Assembly: GCF_000746275.1 (NCBI RefSeq)
Contig: NZ_JQKX01000020.1
Location: 62,001-126,000, forward strand
DNA: 64,000 nt
Source of the DNA: Thermopetrobacter sp. TC1
Lineage (GTDB): Bacteria > Pseudomonadota > Alphaproteobacteria > Rhizobiales > Aestuariivirgaceae
Reading direction: 5' to 3'
Position numbers and translations under genes: made by a program. Below the pieces are notes generated by a model. It was not told the origin of the DNA and made no database searches. It was given only the letters and a program-made list of their open reading frames with translations. Below, one piece after another: positions 17,406 to 26,785 of this stretch (its first letter is position 1; each line of letters starts with the position of its first letter).

Positions 17406-19211
17406 TCAGGGCGCGGGCGTGTAGGGCAATGGCCGCGCCCTGTAGGCGCCCAGATAGGCAGCGGGCACAAGCTCCAGCGGCAGATGCATCGTCCGCAAGG
17501 TGAAGGTGCGCCCCTGCGGATCCCGCCGGGAGAGGGCGTCCAGGGTCTTGCGCACCTTCTCCACACGGCGGCTGAACACAGGCGCGATCCTTTCCGTCGT
17601 CACCCGGTCATAGCGCCAGCGCCCGCCCTCCTTGCGGAAGAAGCGCGGCAGGCACACACCGTTTTCTCGTGCGCCCGCGTGGGGATAGACGGCAATGGCA
17701 TGATCGCCGTTCATGCGGATTTCCGGCTGGCCGCAGGCGGTCAGCATGCTCCATTCGCGTTCCATGGCCACAAGGGACGGAAAACGGCCATGAAAAGCTT
17801 TGCGGGAGTCTTCTGTATAAATGGGCAGAAGTGGCGACTTGTCCTTCGCCTGCATGGCGAGGCGATAGGCATCCAGCGTCTTTGCCGGATCCTCGGCATC
17901 CGCCCCGATCTCGAATCGCCAGATGTTCTCCTTTCTGGCGATTTCCTTCTGATGCTGCTCCAGCAGCGCGATCTTGGACGCCGTATCCGCATTGGCATAG
18001 AACAGTCGATAGGCGGAAATTGACAGCGCCAGACAACCGAGCGCCACAAGCCCCCAGCGCACATGCCGCGGCGGGGTGAGGCGCTTGAGGAATGCGCGCA
18101 CTGACCGCACCACCTCCTGCAGCGGCTTGTCATGCTGCTCTGTTTCGGGAGGCACGTTATCGGTGTCGGCCCTTTTTCTCTCGCCGCCTCTTTCTGGATC
18201 GAGCGCATACAGGCGTGATGTGCCAAACAGCGGCCGTCCCCGCCCGCGGATTTCGCTGAGCAAACCATGCTGCACCTGCACCGGATGCAGATGAACGCCG
18301 AGCGAGCCGGCATCCAGCCAGATGCGTTCCAGCGCCCGGCGCATCGCCTGCCGCAATTCTTCCACGCGCGCAGGCACATCCTCCGCACCGATCAGTGCCC
18401 GCGGCCGCACTTCCACGATGACATCCCAGTGCGGCCACTCCGGGAGAAGGTCGCAGCGGCGCCCGATGATCCAGGCCTCGCGGATATCCTCCTGCCAGTC
18501 ACGCAGACATGCGCGCATGCGCTCCATGATGCGCTCTGTCGGAAAGGTGTCAGACTGAAGGCTTTCCTCCTGCGGCGGGCGGCTGCGCTCCTCCAAGGCC
18601 GCCTCCGAAAGGCGCAGCGTGCGCATCAGAAACATGCGAAACTGCGGCGTATCGTGCGCACCGCCGTTTTCCTTCAGCCATTTCAGAACGCTGCGCGCTG
18701 CGAGGTTCAAAAGGCGCTTGTCCTCCGTCGCCGCATCGAGAATGTCGATGACCGCCCGCGTTTCACCCGTGAGCAGACGCGCCCGCGCCGAGGCCAGCCG
18801 CCGCGCCGGTGCATCGAAAGGGGCTTCTGCCGGCAGGCTTTCCCAGCAGCGGGCGAGGGTTTCAACGGGCCCATCATCGTTCAGGACAACCTGCGCCTTA
18901 AGAGAAGAGAGCACGCCCTCAAGCGTTTCGCCCGCCCTGGTGATGAAAGCGGCGAGGGCATCGGAAAGGGCTTGGGAGGTTCCTCCCTCCGGCTTGACCG
19001 CCTCGTATTCCGGAAAAGGGGCGTTGTCCTGCGGCAGGCTGCGGCCTCCATGCAAGACGGAAGGAGCCAGTGCCCGCGGGGCATGAAAAGAGGGCGTGGC
19101 CACACCCGAACGAAGAGAGGGGCTGCCCACAGACATGGTCGCCACGGAACGCCGGCCGAAAGGCCGCTGGCCTGCGGCAGAAGAAGCCACCTGGGTGGTT
19201 GCGACGGACAT
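17406..19211 (-). CDS. Single-TM protein of unknown function with probable C-terminal NTF2-like domain
   Basis: 601 residues. A low-complexity Ser/Val/Ala N-terminus precedes a helical region (about 70-210) and a conserved-looking middle segment with many Trp and charged residues (REAWIIGRRCDLLPEW, HWDVIVEVRPR). One membrane segment follows at about 386-406 (WGLVALGCLALSISAY). The last 190 residues, after the membrane, contain a short coil and a region (KTLDAYRLAMQAKD to GGRWRYDR) whose layout resembles NTF2/SnoaL-type domains. Start at 19211 is supported by AGGG 9 bases upstream. It is transcribed alone. I do not recognise the family. Confidence 0.7.
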   Translation of the reverse strand: MSVATTQVASSAAGQRPFGRRSVATMSVGSPSLRSGVATPSFHAPRALAPSVLHGGRSLPQDNAPFPEYEAVKPEGGTSQALSDALAAFITRAGETLEGVLSSLKAQVVLNDDGPVETLARCWESLPAEAPFDAPARRLASARARLLTGETRAVIDILDAATEDKRLLNLAARSVLKWLKENGGAHDTPQFRMFLMRTLRLSEAALEERSRPPQEESLQSDTFPTERIMERMRACLRDWQEDIREAWIIGRRCDLLPEWPHWDVIVEVRPRALIGAEDVPARVEELRQAMRRALERIWLDAGSLGVHLHPVQVQHGLLSEIRGRGRPLFGTSRLYALDPERGGERKRADTDNVPPETEQHDKPLQEVVRSVRAFLKRLTPPRHVRWGLVALGCLALSISAYRLFYANADTASKIALLEQHQKEIARKENIWRFEIGADAEDPAKTLDAYRLAMQAKDKSPLLPIYTEDSRKAFHGRFPSLVAMEREWSMLTACGQPEIRMNGDHAIAVYPHAGARENGVCLPRFFRKEGGRWRYDRVTTERIAPVFSRRVEKVRKTLDALSRRDPQGRTFTLRTMHLPLELVPAAYLGAYRARPLPYTPAP

Positions 19212-19527
19212 AAGCGTTTCCCTTCAACATGACGCAACTCACGATAGTGGAATTCTGGCAGCATGCCGTTGCGGTATGGTGAACAAATATGGTTGGCAGC
19301 CTCTTGCCATGGCGTCGCATTATGGGTCAGGCGAGAGGGGGCACCGGCGCATGGCCGCGGGAAAGCGCCGCTTTTTGAGGCCAGGCAATCTCCGGGTGAC
19401 GCGGATCTGTGGAAAAGCCTTTTTCTTTCCCCATTGCCGGGAGTATAAAGTGCGCAACATTGCGTAAACGGGGCCGGCGGGCTCCGGCTCGTTTGAGAAC
19501 GCGCACGCCGTCTTGCGAGGAGGATAG

Positions 19528-20169
19528 ATGCCCTTTCAGCTGCTGGACGTGGCCCTGATCGCCATCATGCTCATCTCGGCCCTGTTCGCCGTCATGCGCG
19601 GCTTCACCCGCGAAGTGCTCTCGCTTGCCGCCTGGGTGATTGCGGCGCTCGCCGCCTGGTGGGCTATCAACACACAGGAGCTTGTCGACATCGCCCGCTC
19701 CTATATCGCGCAGGAAAAGGTTGCCGTGCTGGCCACCGCCGGTGCCGTTTTTCTCATTGTCCTTATCATCATGTCCATCATTTCCGTGCGCATTGGCGAT
19801 CTCGTGCTCGATTCCGCCGTCGGCGCCGTCGACCGCACCCTGGGCCTGCTCTATGGCCTGGTGCGGGGCTTGCTTCTCGTGGTCGTCGCCTACATGTTCT
19901 ATGTATGGCTTATCCCGGTGGACAAGCAGGAGGACTGGGTCACCAAGGCGCGCACCTTGCCCCTGATCCGGGCAACGGCGGAGTTCGTCAATGGCTTCCT
20001 GCCGCCCGATATCGGCAAGGTCATCGGCGACAAGCTGGCGCTGCAGGCGGCGTTGACCGAAAATGCGGGCAAGGGAGACAAGGGCGGCCCGGCCTATGAC
20101 AGGAGCGACAAGACGCGTCTGGACAGTCTCATCGAAAGTCAGCAAAACAGGGTTCCCGGCTCGCAATAG
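19528..20169 (+). CDS. cvpA: CvpA family inner-membrane protein
   Basis: 213 residues with four predicted membrane segments. It begins LLDVALIAIMLISALFAVMRGFTREVLSLAAW, the CvpA signature with the RGFxREVLSL loop. CvpA proteins are needed for colicin V production in E. coli and for envelope stress or bile resistance elsewhere; the mechanism is unsettled. The ATG has GAGGAGG six bases upstream. It lies 85 bases before purF on the same strand, the order found in many proteobacteria, so co-transcription is likely. Confidence 0.9.
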   Translation: MPFQLLDVALIAIMLISALFAVMRGFTREVLSLAAWVIAALAAWWAINTQELVDIARSYIAQEKVAVLATAGAVFLIVLIIMSIISVRIGDLVLDSAVGAVDRTLGLLYGLVRGLLLVVVAYMFYVWLIPVDKQEDWVTKARTLPLIRATAEFVNGFLPPDIGKVIGDKLALQAALTENAGKGDKGGPAYDRSDKTRLDSLIESQQNRVPGSQ

Positions 20170-20254
20170 CGGGTTTGAGCCTCGCCATGGACAGAAAACG
20201 GGATCGGCGGGGCAGGGGCGTCAAACGGGCATCGAGGCGACGGCGACAAGAACC

Positions 20255-21721
20255 ATGAACGGCGAGCATATCTTCGACCTGGATGCGGACAGGCTCCGGG
20301 AGGAATGTGGCGTTTTCGGCGTCTGGGGGCATGCGGACGCCGCCGCGCTCACCGCGCTTGGCCTGCATGCACTGCAGCACCGCGGGCAGGAGGCGGCCGG
20401 CATCTGCACCTATGACGGCACCCAGTTCAATCTCGAGCGCCGCCTTGGCCTCGTCGGCGATCACTTCACGCGCGAAAAGGTGATCGCGCGGCTGAAAGGC
20501 TCTGCCGCCATCGGCCATGTGCGCTATTCCACCGCCGGCGGCACGGTGCTGCGCAACGTTCAGCCCTTTTTCGCCGAGCTCGCCACCGGCGGCTTTGCCA
20601 TCGCGCATAATGGCAACCTCACCAATGGCCTCTCCTTACGCAAGGAACTGATCCAGTCCGGCGCCATTTTCCAGTCCACGACGGATACGGAAGTCATTCT
20701 CCATCTCGTCGCCCGCTCGCCGCACCGGCGGCTGATCGAACGCTTCACAGACGCCCTGCGTCAGGTGGAAGGGGGCTATGCCCTCGTGGCGCTCACCCAG
20801 CGCAAGCTCATCGGCGCGCGCGATCCCCTCGGCATCCGCCCGCTCATCCTCGGGCGGCTGGGGCAGAGCTGGATCCTCGCATCCGAAACCTGCGCGCTGG
20901 ACATCATCGGCGCCGAATTCGAGCGCGAAATCGAGAATGGCGAGATCGTCGTCATCGACGATGCCGGTGTGCACTCCTATCATCCCTTCCCGAAAAAGCC
21001 GGAGCGCCCCTGCATTTTTGAATATATCTACTTCGCCCGGCCGGACAGCATCGTGCACGGCCGCTCCGTATACGAAGTGCGCAAGGACATGGGCCGCATC
21101 CTCGCTCAGGAAGCGCCGGCTGAAGCCGATGTTGTGGTGCCGGTGCCCGATTCCGGTGTGCCGGCCGCCCTGGGCTATGCGCAAGAATCCGGCCTGCCCT
21201 TCGAGCTTGGCATCATCCGCAATCACTATGTAGGTCGCACCTTCATCGAACCGACCCAGAAGATCCGGGCGCTGGGCGTGAAGCTGAAGCACAACGCCAA
21301 CCGGGCAGTGCTTTCCGGCCGGCGTGTGGTGCTGATTGACGATTCCATCGTTCGCGGCACCACCTCGAAGAAGATTGTGCAGATGGTGCGCGAGGCTGGG
21401 GCGAAGGAAGTGCACATGCGCATCGCCTCACCCCCCATCACCCATCCCGATTATTACGGCATCGACACACCGGATCGAAAGGCGCTTCTGGCGGCCACGC
21501 ACACGCTTGAGGAAATGCGCGACTACATCGGCGCGGATTCGCTCGCCTTCCTTTCCGTGGACGGCATCTATCGTGCCATCGGTTATGAAGGCCGGGATGA
21601 CGCCTGCCCGCAGTTCACCGATCACTGCTTCACCGGCGATTATCCCACGCCGCTTGTGGACGTGGAAGGCGGCCAGTCCGACCCCAAGCAACTGCCCCTC
21701 CTCGCCGATGCCGAGAACTGA
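20255..21721 (+). CDS. purF: Amidophosphoribosyltransferase
   Basis: 488 residues. A short propeptide (MNGEHIFDLDADRLREE) precedes the Ntn glutaminase nucleophile in CGVFGVWG, so processing after Glu17 is expected. The glutaminase site LQHRGQEAAG is present. The C-terminal phosphoribosyltransferase domain has VVLIDDSIVRGTT. It catalyses the first committed step of purine synthesis from PRPP and glutamine. The Bacillus-type enzyme binds a 4Fe-4S cluster. Here the equivalent regions read HPDYYGID and CPQFTDHCF, so two of the four ligands appear lost and a cluster is unlikely. The start at 20255 was chosen by homology. Confidence 0.95.
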   Translation: MNGEHIFDLDADRLREECGVFGVWGHADAAALTALGLHALQHRGQEAAGICTYDGTQFNLERRLGLVGDHFTREKVIARLKGSAAIGHVRYSTAGGTVLRNVQPFFAELATGGFAIAHNGNLTNGLSLRKELIQSGAIFQSTTDTEVILHLVARSPHRRLIERFTDALRQVEGGYALVALTQRKLIGARDPLGIRPLILGRLGQSWILASETCALDIIGAEFEREIENGEIVVIDDAGVHSYHPFPKKPERPCIFEYIYFARPDSIVHGRSVYEVRKDMGRILAQEAPAEADVVVPVPDSGVPAALGYAQESGLPFELGIIRNHYVGRTFIEPTQKIRALGVKLKHNANRAVLSGRRVVLIDDSIVRGTTSKKIVQMVREAGAKEVHMRIASPPITHPDYYGIDTPDRKALLAATHTLEEMRDYIGADSLAFLSVDGIYRAIGYEGRDDACPQFTDHCFTGDYPTPLVDVEGGQSDPKQLPLLADAEN

Positions 21722-21996
21722 GTGGATGTCAAAAGGGCTTAAAACCAAACATCAGAAACGCTGAAACAGCGTTCAGGCCACGTTCTTTCAGGAGCTCATG
21801 GCCCTTTCGCGCAAGGTGGACAATGCCCCCGCTTTGCGGCATGAAGGCGGGGCAGGGGGCGCGGAGGAAGGCTGACCGGCTTCAAGCCCCGGCCGCTTTC
21901 ATGCAAGGCCGCCTCCTGCCGCAAGTCTTGCGGAAAAAAGTGCATGGTCATCATGGGGGCCGCCTTGAGGCCCCGCAAGTTTCCGGGTGAGCTTCC

Positions 21997-22737
21997 ATGA
22001 CGGAGAACAAGCCGCTTGCTGGACGACTGGCGCTGATCACCGGCGCATCACGGGGCATCGGCCGCGCCATGGCCATGGAGCTGGCCAAAGCCGGTGCGCA
22101 CATCATCGCCGTTGCCCGCACCACCGGCGCGCTGGAGGAGCTGGACGATGCCATCCGGCAGGAAACCGGCGAAAACGCCACCCTGGTGCCGCTGGATGTC
22201 ACTGATGGTCCGGGCATCGACCGGCTGGGCGGCGCCATTTACGAGCGCTGGGGGCGGCTGGACATCTTCTTCGGCAATGCCGGCATCCTGGGTCCGCTTT
22301 CGCCCCTGGGACACATTGAGCCCGAGACCTGGGAGAAGGTCATCAACGTCAATCTCAATGCCAACTGGCGCTTCATCCGCTCGCTTGATCCGCTGCTGAA
22401 AAGATCGGATGCCGCGCGTGTCGTTTTCGTCACGTCCCGCGCCGGGCACAGATGCAAGGCCTACTGGGGCGGCTATGCCGTGACCAAGGCGGCGCTTGAG
22501 TGTCTGGCCCGCATCTATGCCAACGAGTGCGCCAATACGAATATCCGCGTCAATCTGCTCAATCCCGGACCGATCCGCACCCAGATGCGGGCGGCGGCCT
22601 ATCCCGGCGAGGATCCCGAAACCCTGCCCACGCCGGAAGAGCTGGCGGTCGCATCCCTGCCGCTGTTCCTGCCCGAAATGCAGGAGAATGGAGCCACCTT
22701 TGACTTCATCGAAGGCCGCCTTGAGCGCAGCGCCTGA
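21997..22737 (+). CDS. SDR family NAD(P)-dependent oxidoreductase
   Basis: 246 residues, classical short-chain dehydrogenase. The cofactor motif TGASRGIG (about 17-24), the structural NAG in FFGNAGIL, the catalytic Ser in VTSRAG and the YxxxK pair in YAVTKAAL are all present. The PGPIRTQM loop after the active site is normal for the family. Substrate cannot be deduced. It follows purF by 275 bases; cvpA-purF-SDR runs are frequent in alphaproteobacteria (from memory). Cytoplasmic oxidoreductase; activity on acyl or steroid-like substrates would be guesswork. Confidence 0.9.
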   Translation: MTENKPLAGRLALITGASRGIGRAMAMELAKAGAHIIAVARTTGALEELDDAIRQETGENATLVPLDVTDGPGIDRLGGAIYERWGRLDIFFGNAGILGPLSPLGHIEPETWEKVINVNLNANWRFIRSLDPLLKRSDAARVVFVTSRAGHRCKAYWGGYAVTKAALECLARIYANECANTNIRVNLLNPGPIRTQMRAAAYPGEDPETLPTPEELAVASLPLFLPEMQENGATFDFIEGRLERSA

Positions 22738-22876
22738 AGGTCTGGCGATTTGAGATACCCCCGTCTTGCAGCTCCTGAGCCCTCCAGAACAGCGCGTGCA
22801 GAGGGCCAGGAACAGACACGGCATTCATTGTCCCGCTTCGTGTTGATCACACCTTGAAGAACAGGGAGGTTCGGCA

Positions 22877-23746
22877 ATGACCCGCCGCGATGTTCTGATC
22901 ATGGTTGCGCCCAACGGCGCCCGCCGCGGCAAGGAGGATCATCCCGCCATTCCCTTAACGGCAGAGGAACTCGCTGAAGAGGCGCTTGCCTGCGCCCGCG
23001 CCGGGGCCGCGGCCATGCATGTGCATGTGCGTGATGACAAAGGCGCTCACAGCCTCGATGCGGAGCGCTATCGCCATACACTGAAAGCCATCAGCCATGC
23101 GCTGGCCGATGCCGGCGCCGATCTCGTGTTGCAGATCACGACGGAGGCCGTGGGCCGCTATCAGGCGGAAGAGCAGATCGCCTGCGTGCGCAAGGTCTTG
23201 CCGGAGGCCGTCTCCCTGTCCTTGCGCGAACTGGTGCCTGATGATGAGGAAAAGAGCCTCAATCAGGCCCGTGGCTTCTTTCGCTGGCTGAAGGTGATGA
23301 ACATCGTGCCCCAGTTCATTCTTTATGATGCGAAAGAGGTTGCGCGTTTCATCACGCTCTGGCGGGGCGAGAAGGGCGAGGCGGGCAGCGGGATCATTCC
23401 GTTTCGCCGCCCGTTTCTGCTGTTCGTGCTTGGGCGCTATGACGGAGAACCGGCACGGGCGGACATGCTCGATGATTTCATCAGTGCCCTGGGCGAGCAT
23501 GTGAACGATGTGGAGTGGATGGTCTGCGCCTTTGGCCCTGCGGAGGCGGAAGTGGCGCTGCAGGCGGCCGAAAGGGGCGGGCATGTGCGCATCGGCTTTG
23601 AAAACAATTTGCAGCTTCCCGACGGAACACAGGCACAATCCAATGCCGCCCTTGTTCAGGCCACGGCCGACCGTTTGAAGGCGGAAGGCTTCACGCCCAT
23701 GCCGGCGGAAAAGACGCGGCAGCTTATGCGCGCCTGTGTGCGCTGA
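22877..23746 (+). CDS. BKACE (DUF849) family 3-keto acid cleavage enzyme
   Basis: 289 residues, TIM-barrel of the beta-keto acid cleavage enzyme family. The Zn-binding HVHVRD (about 49-54) near the N-terminus, the ITTEAVG strand and the late VRIGFENN with its conserved Glu are characteristic. Family members such as 3-keto-5-aminohexanoate cleavage enzyme condense a beta-keto acid with acetyl-CoA to give acetoacetate and a new acyl-CoA. The substrate range is wide and cannot be read from sequence alone. The ATG follows an AGGGAGG site. It lies 139 bases after the SDR gene; a shared catabolic role is possible but unproven. Confidence 0.87.
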   Translation: MTRRDVLIMVAPNGARRGKEDHPAIPLTAEELAEEALACARAGAAAMHVHVRDDKGAHSLDAERYRHTLKAISHALADAGADLVLQITTEAVGRYQAEEQIACVRKVLPEAVSLSLRELVPDDEEKSLNQARGFFRWLKVMNIVPQFILYDAKEVARFITLWRGEKGEAGSGIIPFRRPFLLFVLGRYDGEPARADMLDDFISALGEHVNDVEWMVCAFGPAEAEVALQAAERGGHVRIGFENNLQLPDGTQAQSNAALVQATADRLKAEGFTPMPAEKTRQLMRACVR

Positions 23747-23958
23747 ACCTCTCAAAGTCGCCGGTGATAAGAAGCCCTTAACCGTACAAATCGATTCAAA
23801 TTTTCATCAAATGCATCATCCGCTACCATCAGTCGCGAAGAGGGGGGCGCTTGATGGTGGATCGACGGGCGGCAAGGGCACCTTGGGTGGGCGATATGTG
23901 AGCCCTTGCGCCGCTTGGGGGAAGGAGCCACTCGGAAACATCAAGCGCCGAAAGCGAG

Positions 23959-24001
23959 CGGCGCCGCATTCCAAAGGCGGGTGCGGCGCCGTTTCCTTTT
24001 T
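23959..24001 (+). terminator. Rho-independent terminator after the BKACE gene
   Basis: A perfect 10-bp stem, CGGCGCCGCA (23959-23968) with its complement (23982-23991), is followed by TTTCCTTTTT. It is the main feature in the 316-base gap between the BKACE gene and the convergent zinc-finger gene. Otherwise this gap holds only an AT-richer stretch around 23760-23830. Confidence 0.7.
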
Positions 24002-24062
24002 ATGGCTAAAGCAACTGGCTTTCAGCGAATCGGGCTGAAAATTCGTGCTTCCTTTAAGGGAA

Positions 24063-24320
24063 TCACGCCTTCTCATGCGCCAGGGCGGGCTGCCAGCGCG
24101 CTTCGGCCGGCTCGCAGGCGTCTTCGGCCAGGTCGGGATCGAGGCGATAGGTGGTGGAACAATAGGGACACTGCACCATGCCCTCCGCCGGTATTTCCAG
24201 ATAGATGTGGGGATGATCCATCGGCGGTGTCGCCCCGATGCAGCCGAAATGCCGCGCACCGATGCGAATTTCCTTCACGCCCATGTCGTTGTGAAAGAGC
24301 GGAACCGTTTCCCTGGCCAT
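24063..24320 (-). CDS. Zinc-finger (zf-CHCC) protein, NDUFS6-like
   Basis: 85 residues. It carries ARHFGCIGA, HPHIYLEI and VQCPYCSTTYRL, the Cys/His/Cys/Cys arrangement of the zf-CHCC domain. This domain is found in the mitochondrial complex I 13-kDa subunit NDUFS6 and in small alphaproteobacterial proteins. By homology it may bind zinc and associate with NADH:quinone oxidoreductase. It is encoded alone, away from any nuo genes. The ATG at 24320 gives a product of family length. Another mitochondrial-type complex I accessory homologue, NDUFS4-like, occurs at 56344. Confidence 0.85.
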   Translation of the reverse strand: MARETVPLFHNDMGVKEIRIGARHFGCIGATPPMDHPHIYLEIPAEGMVQCPYCSTTYRLDPDLAEDACEPAEARWQPALAHEKA

Positions 24321-24432
24321 GAGTCCGCCTGTGCTCCCTGTTCTAGGCTGCCATCTGACAGATGGCGGTTAGCACATTCTGCCATAAACCGAAAGGGCAG
24401 GGCCGGATGCGCATGGCCGAGAAAAGCGGGGA

Positions 24433-24960
24433 TCATTTCTCCAGAAAATCCGCACATCTCGGCGCGGGCGTATCACCCCAGGGCTGGATGGGCACGGTGG
24501 AGATGGAGTTTTTCGGGCTGCCCTCGATGAGCTTGTCGGAATAGGTGAGATAGACAAGCACATTGCGCTTCACGTCACAGCCGCGCACCAGATGCAGCTT
24601 CTTGAACAGGAAGGAGCGGCGCTGCTCATAGAAGGTCTCACCTTGAGCGAACTTGGCCTTGAAGCGGATCGGCCCCACCTGCCGGCAGGCCAGGGAGACT
24701 TCCGAGCGCTCCTCGGCCAGCCCCGCCCAGCCTTTCCAGCCACCCACCGTCGGCAGGGCGAAGTGACAGGCCACGCCCTCCACCTTGGGATCATCAATGC
24801 CATAAACTCGGATATAGGCATCCGGCGAGAGCAGGCGAAAGACCGTGCGTTTCTTGAAAATGAAATCAGGTTCCGCCTCTCCTGCCCAGACGGACGTCAG
24901 CAGGCCCGCAAAAGCTGTGCTGAAAAGCAGAACCATCCCCGCCCGCTTTTTGCAACGCAT
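24433..24960 (-). CDS. creA: CreA family periplasmic protein
   Basis: 175 residues. A signal peptide (hydrophobic LLFSTAFAGLLTSVWAGEA) precedes a domain with IDDPKVEGVACH, GLAEERSEVSLACRQVGPI and YLTYSDKLIEGSPKNSIS, all typical of CreA. The family is conserved and periplasmic, but its molecular role is unknown. The ATG at 24960 is chosen; a GTG two codons upstream (24966) is equally placed relative to the AAGGAGAAGAGG ribosome site. It is transcribed alone. Confidence 0.88.
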   Translation of the reverse strand: MRCKKRAGMVLLFSTAFAGLLTSVWAGEAEPDFIFKKRTVFRLLSPDAYIRVYGIDDPKVEGVACHFALPTVGGWKGWAGLAEERSEVSLACRQVGPIRFKAKFAQGETFYEQRRSFLFKKLHLVRGCDVKRNVLVYLTYSDKLIEGSPKNSISTVPIQPWGDTPAPRCADFLEK

Positions 24961-25065
24961 CGGCACACCTCTTCTCCTTTTCGCCTTTCACACGCATGAA
25001 TCGAAACCCCGCGGAGCAATGCGCATGCAAACAGGCATTGAGTCAAGCAATCCTCTTACAGCGCC

Positions 25066-26289
25066 TCAGGCCTCTTTCAGACGCCGCAGGCCGGCGTCGA
25101 GGTCAGCAATGAGGTCGTCCGGGTCCTCAAGGCCGATATGCAGCCTCAGAAGCGGGCCCGTTTCCCGCCAGGGGTGTGCCGTGCGCAAGCGCGGGCTGGC
25201 CGGATCGAACCGCAGAATCAGGCTCTCATAGCCACCCCAGGAGGCGCCGATGCCAAACAGTTCCAGACCATCGACAAAGGCATGCAGCGCCTCTTCGCTC
25301 ACAGGCTTCAGAATGATGGAGAACAGTCCGGAAGAGCCTGAAAAGTCGCGCTGAAAGACCTCATGACCCGGCGCATCAGGCAGGGCAGGGTGCAGAACGC
25401 GCGCCACCGCCTCCTGCCCGCGCAGCCATTCGGCCACCTTCAGCGCATTTTCCTGATGGCGGCTTAAGCGCACCTCCAGTGTTCTCAAACCCCGCAAGGT
25501 CAGCCAGACGTCATCCGGCCCCGTGGACAGGCCAAGATCCCTGTGTGTTTCCGCAATGCGCTCGGCTGCCTCGCCCCTGGCGAGCACCGCACCGATGAGA
25601 ACATCAGAATGCCCTGCCTGATATTTCGTCGCCGCCTGAATGGAGACATCCACGCCCACCGCGAAGGGATCGAAGAACCATCCCGCCGACCAGGTATTGT
25701 CCATGGCCGTGAACAGGCCATGCTTTCGGGCGAATTCAACAAGCGCCGGAACGTCCTGCACCTCCATGGTGTAGGAAGCCGGCGATTCGAGATAGAGAAG
25801 GCGCGTCTCAGGCCGGATCAGCGCCTCCAGGGCATTCGGGTCCGCCATGGGATCGAAATAGGTGTGCGCAATGCCGAAGCGCTTCATCGTGCGCGCCAGA
25901 AAGCGCCGGGTCGGCCCGTAGACACCATCGCTGATCAGCACGTGATCACCGGCGGAAAGCAAAGCGAGAAAGGGCAGGGTCACGGCCGAAAGGCCCGAGG
26001 GCACAATCACGCAGACATCGCCCCTTTCAATCTCCAGAAGGGCATTTTTGAGCGCATCGAACGTGGGCGATTGATGCAGGCCGTACGTGTAGTCCATCGC
26101 GCCGCTTTCATAGGCGGAAAGCGAATCGGCCAGAACCGTGGAGCCCCGATAGACCGGCGGATTGACAAAGCCATGCGCGCTCAAATCCCGGCCGGCGTGC
26201 ACAAGCCGGGTTGTGCGTGCGCGGCTCTTGCCCTTGTCGCCTGACGGCGGTGTGGGAGACTGGCTGCTTTGCTCGCGCGAGGATGACAT
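25066..26289 (-). CDS. metC: Cystathionine beta-lyase (PLP-dependent)
   Basis: 407 residues, Cys/Met metabolism PLP enzyme. It has the Tyr-containing DYTYGLHQSPT loop, the PSGLSAVTL phosphate-binding loop, DNTWSAGWFF with the PLP Asp, and the Schiff-base lysine in AATKYQAGHSD. The sequence fits the MetC branch: cleavage of cystathionine to homocysteine, pyruvate and ammonia. Gamma-lyase or gamma-synthase activity cannot be fully excluded. Start 26289 has AAGGAGA nearby; an upstream in-frame ATG-like start at 26331 lacks one. The N-terminus has a short Ser/Lys-rich extension. Confidence 0.88.
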   Translation of the reverse strand: MSSSREQSSQSPTPPSGDKGKSRARTTRLVHAGRDLSAHGFVNPPVYRGSTVLADSLSAYESGAMDYTYGLHQSPTFDALKNALLEIERGDVCVIVPSGLSAVTLPFLALLSAGDHVLISDGVYGPTRRFLARTMKRFGIAHTYFDPMADPNALEALIRPETRLLYLESPASYTMEVQDVPALVEFARKHGLFTAMDNTWSAGWFFDPFAVGVDVSIQAATKYQAGHSDVLIGAVLARGEAAERIAETHRDLGLSTGPDDVWLTLRGLRTLEVRLSRHQENALKVAEWLRGQEAVARVLHPALPDAPGHEVFQRDFSGSSGLFSIILKPVSEEALHAFVDGLELFGIGASWGGYESLILRFDPASPRLRTAHPWRETGPLLRLHIGLEDPDDLIADLDAGLRRLKEA

Positions 26290-26785
26290 GAGGGATCTCC
26301 TTCCTGACGTTTTGCCTTCAGGGTGTCGCAAGCCGGCCGGCAGCCGGACGCGCTTTCAGAATGAACCATGCCGAGCGGCCACTGCAGGGTCCACCACGAT
26401 ATGGCAGGGCTTTCCGCGATGCGAGGTGGTAAAGAGCATAAACCTCTTTATCAAAACTCTTGACGCATGCCGCGTTTTGCGTTCCGATAAGCCCTGCGGG
26501 CGCGCTTGTGCCTCAATGACGTCCGCCCCGTTCGGTCCGTCCGGGCCGGCGGGATAACGACAAGCAATCATCGGCAACGCATCGAGCCAGGGAGCGGTCG
26601 TCACGCGGTTCCTCGACCAGCAAAACCACCGGGCAAGCGGAACGTGCACGAAAGCGGTTTCGTGTCTTCCGCACAAGGGTTCTGCATGTCGGCTTCTCCC
26701 GTATCCGGCCTGAATTGATTGATTTGGGCAGCACCTCGTGCAGCAGTCGTCAGAGCATTGGAAACAGAGGAAAGAGGAAGAACCG
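26290..26785. other. Intergenic region upstream of aapJ
   Basis: About 500 bases between metC (-) and aapJ (+), divergent. The open frames here look like shadows, with no ribosome sites or domain content. Promoters for both genes are expected. A TTGACG followed by CGATAA-like sequence after about 17 bases lies near 26457-26490, but it is about 300 bases from aapJ and I do not claim it. Confidence 0.4.
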
